DNA from: JBGQBN01 sp041494805
GTDB lineage: Bacteria > Acidobacteriota > Terriglobia > Terriglobales > Acidobacteriaceae
NCBI GenBank assembly: GCA_041494805.1
Contig: JBGQBN010000009.1
Coordinates: 1 to 64,000, forward strand
DNA length: 64,000 nt
Direction of reading: 5' to 3'
Under the pieces are notes generated by a model, which worked only from the letters and a program-made list of their open reading frames with translations, was not told the DNA's origin and did not search any database. Numbering within the stretch: the stretch's first letter is position 1; each line of letters starts with the position of its first letter. The position numbers and the translations under genes are program-made. Below are positions 60,328-64,000 of this stretch, piece after piece.

Positions 60328-61035
60328 CTACTGCAGCGACTTGGGTTCGGACCGATTCTTCGGTGAATGCTGGTTGAGCAGCGAGACCAGTTCCCGTCCT
60401 GAGGCTGGAACTCCGGCTTTGCCCTGGCGCAGGATCTCTTTCGCGCTCAGTTTGCGGCCGTAGAGCTTTTCATTGGCGCGGTTATCGGGGCGCAGCGTAG
60501 AACCCTCCAGCGAGACGCCGGCAAACAGCCCGCGGGAGCGGGAATAGGAAAGAATTTCTGCCCGCATCACTACGTCGGTGGCGGCGGTCGAGTCGCGGCC
60601 CTTGGGGCCGGCTGCAGCAGCGGCGTCGGCGCCCAGCTTTACTTTGCTGCCCATCAGAGAGTCTGCGCCGCGCGGATTCATGACCAGCAGCACGAAGTCG
60701 GTGGCCTGCCCACCCAACTGCAGACCGATATTGCCGCCTTCGAGGGCATACATGGCGGGCGCGCCCCAAGGACCGGTGAAGTGCTGTCCGGTGCGGCAGG
60801 TCATCACACCACGACCGTAGCTGCCACCGATCCCGATGGCGAATTTCTTTACCGAGGGCAGGACAATCATACACTCGGCGCGATCGATCAGATCTTTGGG
60901 AATGTCATCCGGGATATTGATGATTTCCTGCAACACCTGACCGGCTTCTTTCACGCGATCTTCTTCTTTCTCGCTGTCGGCGGCTGCGGGAAGCAAGAAA
61001 GCACACACCAGGAGAAGTGCCATCGGGGTTTTCAT
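60328..61035 (-). CDS. SYLF-domain (YSC84-like) lipid-binding exported protein
   Basis: A 235-residue protein with a signal peptide (MALLLVCAFLLPAAA). The SYLF domain covers most of the rest: IPKDLIDRAECMIVLPSVKKF, then IGIGGSYGRGVMTCR, then LQLGGQATDFVLLVMNPRG, and SYSRSRGLFAGVSLEGSTL near the end. These domains bind phosphoinositides or other lipids in eukaryotes; the bacterial role is unknown. It probably shares a transcript with tag. Confidence 0.9.
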   Translation of the reverse strand: MKTPMALLLVCAFLLPAAADSEKEEDRVKEAGQVLQEIINIPDDIPKDLIDRAECMIVLPSVKKFAIGIGGSYGRGVMTCRTGQHFTGPWGAPAMYALEGGNIGLQLGGQATDFVLLVMNPRGADSLMGSKVKLGADAAAAAGPKGRDSTAATDVVMRAEILSYSRSRGLFAGVSLEGSTLRPDNRANEKLYGRKLSAKEILRQGKAGVPASGRELVSLLNQHSPKNRSEPKSLQ

Positions 61036-61342
61036 GAGTCCTCCAGATTTTGTCTGAACCCTTATTTTAAACCAGCGGCGGGTCCTGCGTATTAATCGGA
61101 AGAGCGGGGTGCGGGCTTAAGTCGTGTTCTTCCCCAACAACATCCGAATCAGAGTCTTTCACCAGCCGCTAAGTGGCAGAGAGAGTGAGTGTTGTTCTCT
61201 ATGACCAAACGCGTGCTCCTTTTGTAACTTGGCACTAGCCAAAGCGTCCCCTAAAGTCAGAGGAGTGAAGATGGCTTCCACGGCGGCGTTCGGCCCCTCA
61301 CGTGCATCTATCTCAAGAGGAAGCCGTTAGCGGTGGTTTGTA
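61036..61342. other. Spacer between SYLF and VWA genes
   Basis: 307 bases between divergent genes. Apart from the small open frame at 61271-61330 nothing clear is seen. No strong promoter pair was picked for either gene. Confidence 0.35.
61271..61330 (+). CDS. Possible 19-residue leader ORF before the VWA gene
   Basis: An ATG with AGAGGAG six bases upstream opens a 19-codon frame (MASTAAFGPSRASISRGSR) that ends 12 bases before the next start. It may be a leader peptide coupled to the VWA gene, or a chance frame. Confidence 0.3.
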   Translation: MASTAAFGPSRASISRGSR

Positions 61343-62365
61343 GTGAAAGTTTTGGATAAGTTGGGAATGAAGTACACAAGAGGGTGGTCTTTTTGTCTCG
61401 GAGCACTCATTCTGGCTGCGGCTGGGTTGCCGCTGCGGGCGCAGTCTCCCTACGTCGCTACGGCGGGCTCGGTTGTTCCCGCGGTTTCATCTTCATCCAG
61501 CCCTGATTCCGACCAATCCGGGGATTCCATCCTTACCATCAGGAAACGGGTGGACGAGGTTAACGTTCTCTTTATTGCGACGGACCGGCATGGCAAGTTT
61601 GTGCGCAACCTGAACCAGAAAGACTTCACCATCCTGGACGATCACAAGCCGCCGCAAACCATTGTGAATTTTCGCCGCGAGACCGACCTGCCCCTCGAGC
61701 TGGGGTTGTTGGTGGATACCAGCGGTTCAGTACGCACGCGCTTTGATTTCGAGCAGGAGGCAGCGGTCAGCTTTCTGCAGCGCACGCTGCGCCCAAATTT
61801 CGATAAAGCTTTCGTGATGGGATTCAACGGCCACAGCCAGATCGCGCAGGACTTCACCGATAACGTCACGCTGCTGGCTACGGGGGTACACAATCTGCAC
61901 AGCAGCGGAGGTACCGCGCTGTACGATGCCATTTATCACGCCTGCCGCGATAAGCTGATCAAGGGCAAGGCGGATCACCCGGTTCGCCGTGCCATCGTCG
62001 TGATCAGCGACGGCGAGGACAATCAGAGCGAGTACAACAAGGCACAGGCGATTGAAATGGCGCAGCGCGCCGAAGTGATCATTTATGCGATTTCGACCGA
62101 CGACAGCGGTCTGGTCCTGCGCGGTGACAAGGCTTTGCAACAGCTTGCCGACACGACCGGTGGGCGCGCCTTCTTTCCGTTCAAGATGAAGGACATCAGG
62201 AACTCATTCTCCGCGATTGAAGATGAACTGCGCAGCCAATACGTGGTTTCCTACCGGCCCGCCGACTTCGACGCCGACGGGCGTTTCCGCTCCATCGAGA
62301 TTACCGCGCTGAAGAAAGACCTCCAGGTGAGGGCGCGCAAGGGTTACTACGCGCCTCGGCAGTAG
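61343..62365 (+). CDS. VWFA-related protein of the acidobacterial type
   Basis: A 340-residue exported protein. After a signal peptide (FCLGALILAAAGLPLRAQ) comes a short beta-domain (VDEVNVLFIATDRHGKFVRN, then LNQKDFTILDDHKPPQ) and a von Willebrand factor A domain with metal-site motifs LLVDTSGSVR (DxSxS) and VVISDGEDNQSEYN. The DFTILDD lead-in plus VWA is a well-known pattern of Acidobacteria. The metal-binding Asp and Ser are intact. A GTG start at 61343 is taken; ATG 61367 is also possible. Role unknown, probably protein-protein contact at the surface. Confidence 0.9.
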   Translation: MKVLDKLGMKYTRGWSFCLGALILAAAGLPLRAQSPYVATAGSVVPAVSSSSSPDSDQSGDSILTIRKRVDEVNVLFIATDRHGKFVRNLNQKDFTILDDHKPPQTIVNFRRETDLPLELGLLVDTSGSVRTRFDFEQEAAVSFLQRTLRPNFDKAFVMGFNGHSQIAQDFTDNVTLLATGVHNLHSSGGTALYDAIYHACRDKLIKGKADHPVRRAIVVISDGEDNQSEYNKAQAIEMAQRAEVIIYAISTDDSGLVLRGDKALQQLADTTGGRAFFPFKMKDIRNSFSAIEDELRSQYVVSYRPADFDADGRFRSIEITALKKDLQVRARKGYYAPRQ

Positions 62366-62406
62366 CAGGAAAATCAAGGCTGCTAACTGTTTTAGTGGTT
62401 GCGCGC

Positions 62407-64000
62407 CTACTTGTCGCGCGCTTTTTGCGCTCCCGCCAGCAAGCCATACACGCTTAGCTTCTTGACCGCGGGCACATACACTTTGCCGTTCGCAATAGTG
62501 GGAACGGTGAATTTCACCGCGCCTCCAGCATCGTCGCGGGCTGAGTTCTGCTGGCTGTTGTAGAGCTCGGTGGAGACATTGGTGGCGTCGTAGGCGTGCA
62601 GGGTCGCGGATCCGCTGCCGTAGTCATCGGTCTGTAGCGCCCAGACAATTCCGTCAGTGACTCCATTGGCAGAAATGGATGGGGTCGGGCCCGGGTATCC
62701 GAAAAAGGTCGGCGACTCTGAGGTAGGAGAGGTGGATAGCAGACCTGAAACGGGGTCGAAGGCATACAGCTTCAGGTAATCACCGCTGCCGCCGAAGTAC
62801 ACGCTATTGTTCCACCAAGCGGGCGCCCCCCAGACACCGCCGATGGCGCGGTCCAGGCTCTGCACGATCTGGCTGTTGTCGTTGGGATTGTAGTGTCCCA
62901 TGTGGTCGCGGTCGACCAGGTAGATGGTGCCTTCCTTGCCCGCCTCCACCAAGAGGCGTTTATGAGGGCCTCCTTGATCGGGGAGCAGCAGCACTCCACC
63001 CGAGCCGAGGTCGACGTCCCCGCGGTTCAAGTCATCCTGGTCATACGGAGTGAAATAATCGGTCGGCTGCAGGCGGTTGGCGCTGGGGGGCGCCAGCCTG
63101 ACAATACTTTCTCCGAAGTCACGCCCGTGCTGGTTGACATCAAAGGTGCCGTTGCCGGTGGCGACGAAGGTGTTGAAGCGGACGTCGCCCGCCGGGCCGG
63201 TTCCGCTCTGCCACACCCCTCCCAAGCCCCCGTTGGGAGTGGAATTCCAGACTCCGGTTTGGGCCAGCGTGGATGCGTTATAGGACACTACCCAGGCGTG
63301 GTAGGGGCCAATGTCGCAGTGCGAAGCCCAAGCGATGTACACGTTGCCGTTTTGCAGCAGCAGGCCTGGACGCTGGGCCTCCCGCAGCGCGTCGAATTTC
63401 ACGCGGCCGTTCTGGGAGCCGTCGCCGGTCCCAGGAACCCTGGCCTTAATAACTATGGGAGCGCCGAATTTTTCTGCCCCAGTGGTGATGTCGAGGGCGT
63501 GCAAACGCTGCACGAACCGGCCTTGCTCTTTTGTCTTAGCCAGCACGTACAGGGTTCCCGTGCTGGTATCGATCACGGGTGTGCCGCTGACCCCAATCTC
63601 GGGGACGAGATCACTGCAGGAAACATCGCCGCTGGAGACCGTGGTAATGCCCTGGGAGGGGTTGATGAAACTTGTCTGCCATAGGGGAGAGGCGTTGCTG
63701 CCGGTGTTGTTGTCGGCGTCGAAGGCGTAAACACTGTCGTGCTCGGTGGCCACGTACACCACGTTGTGCATGCCTTTTCCGGGGATATTCACGTTGGGCA
63801 GATAGAGCGGCTGGGCGTAGACGTAGCCATCCAGGGTTTGGGAGAACAGTTTGCCGAACTGGTTTACGTTGACGTTGGCGGGCGTCAGGACGGTCTCGCT
63901 GGTGTTCTGCCCGGTACGACTATTGTCATTGCGAGAAGTGGTGACGCTGACCTGCGCGAAGCCCGGAAGCAATAGCCCGAGCACAAGCGCGAAGATTAGG
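62407..64000 (-). CDS. Exported PQQ-like beta-propeller protein, 5' end outside window
   Basis: The frame is open to the right edge, where LIFALVLGLLLPGFAQ looks like the core and end of a signal peptide, so only a few N-terminal residues are missing. About 530 residues carry propeller-like repeats: VVYVATEHDSVYAFDADNN, GTLYVLAKTKEQG, LHALDITTGAEKFG, FGGSGDYLKLYAFDPVSG and ATLHAYDATNVS. They resemble WD40/PQQ-like outer-membrane or secreted propellers common in Acidobacteria. No catalytic residue set for a quinoprotein is clear, so an enzymatic role is unproven. Confidence 0.85.
   Translation of the reverse strand, partial: LIFALVLGLLLPGFAQVSVTTSRNDNSRTGQNTSETVLTPANVNVNQFGKLFSQTLDGYVYAQPLYLPNVNIPGKGMHNVVYVATEHDSVYAFDADNNTGSNASPLWQTSFINPSQGITTVSSGDVSCSDLVPEIGVSGTPVIDTSTGTLYVLAKTKEQGRFVQRLHALDITTGAEKFGAPIVIKARVPGTGDGSQNGRVKFDALREAQRPGLLLQNGNVYIAWASHCDIGPYHAWVVSYNASTLAQTGVWNSTPNGGLGGVWQSGTGPAGDVRFNTFVATGNGTFDVNQHGRDFGESIVRLAPPSANRLQPTDYFTPYDQDDLNRGDVDLGSGGVLLLPDQGGPHKRLLVEAGKEGTIYLVDRDHMGHYNPNDNSQIVQSLDRAIGGVWGAPAWWNNSVYFGGSGDYLKLYAFDPVSGLLSTSPTSESPTFFGYPGPTPSISANGVTDGIVWALQTDDYGSGSATLHAYDATNVSTELYNSQQNSARDDAGGAVKFTVPTIANGKVYVPAVKKLSVYGLLAGAQKARDK

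Overview
The window reads as a chromosomal segment of an acidobacterium (class Terriglobia or close kin). This is inferred from gene content: two very large Oar/CarO-type TonB-dependent receptors with an N-terminal carboxypeptidase-like regulatory domain, a VWFA-related protein of the type typical of Acidobacteria, FG-GAP/choice-of-anchor-D and PQQ-like beta-propeller exported proteins, many secreted versions of usually cytoplasmic enzymes, high GC, and many palindromic intergenic repeats. No rRNA, tRNA, CRISPR array, insertion sequence or prophage was seen.

Layout. 0-5 kb: the end of an exported FG-GAP/Ig protein, rpiA, then on the minus strand a pyridoxamine-phosphate-oxidase-like gene, homoserine dehydrogenase (apparently starting at ATT) and a frameshifted cysteine-desulfurase-like gene. 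4.9-13 kb: an exported SAM hydroxide adenosyltransferase, a TonB-dependent receptor, and a minus-strand purine-salvage run (secreted adenosine deaminase, CNT nucleoside transporter, purine nucleoside phosphorylase). 13.4-13.7 kb: an unassigned, tandemly duplicated structured RNA candidate on the plus strand. 13.8-24 kb: an Ig-like exported protein, an exported alpha/beta hydrolase, and a tricarboxylate operon read leftward (HD-domain protein, MmgE/PrpD, aconitase-type hydratase, isocitrate/isopropylmalate dehydrogenase, fused CitD-CitE, CitF). 24-36 kb: a second TonB-dependent receptor, an exported amidohydrolase coupled to a GH36-like glycosidase, a repeat-rich lipoprotein, and a DeoR/SIS/PfkB amino-sugar operon. 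36-46 kb: msrP-msrQ, a hybrid sensor kinase, a PilZ protein, a phosphate-binding-like protein, an ammonium channel fused to CBS domains, a zinc-ribbon membrane protein and a second exported amidohydrolase. 46-50 kb: a candidate structured RNA, a small conserved gene and the B12-dependent ribonucleotide reductase nrdJ. 50.4-55.3 kb: an AT-richer, defence-like island with a SIR2-like protein, a DUF262 protein, a DNA methyltransferase, and an HTH gene overlapping a TIR/deoxyribosyltransferase-like gene. 55.4-64 kb: small exported proteins, SnoaL-like cyclases, an isoprenylcysteine-methyltransferase-like protein, tag, a SYLF protein, a VWA protein and the 3' part of a PQQ-like propeller gene.

Two kinds of short repeat run through the window: arrays of degenerate heptamers (for example GAGCTAA or AACTGGG/AACCGGG units), which fill gaps between genes and once lie inside nrdJ, and GC-rich palindromes (for example GGCACGGC...GCCGTGCC). 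The best candidates for something new are the duplicated RNA at about 13.4-13.7 kb and the SIR2/DUF262/methyltransferase plus HTH/TIR-like island at 50.4-55.3 kb. All product names come from reading protein motifs by eye; no database search was run.
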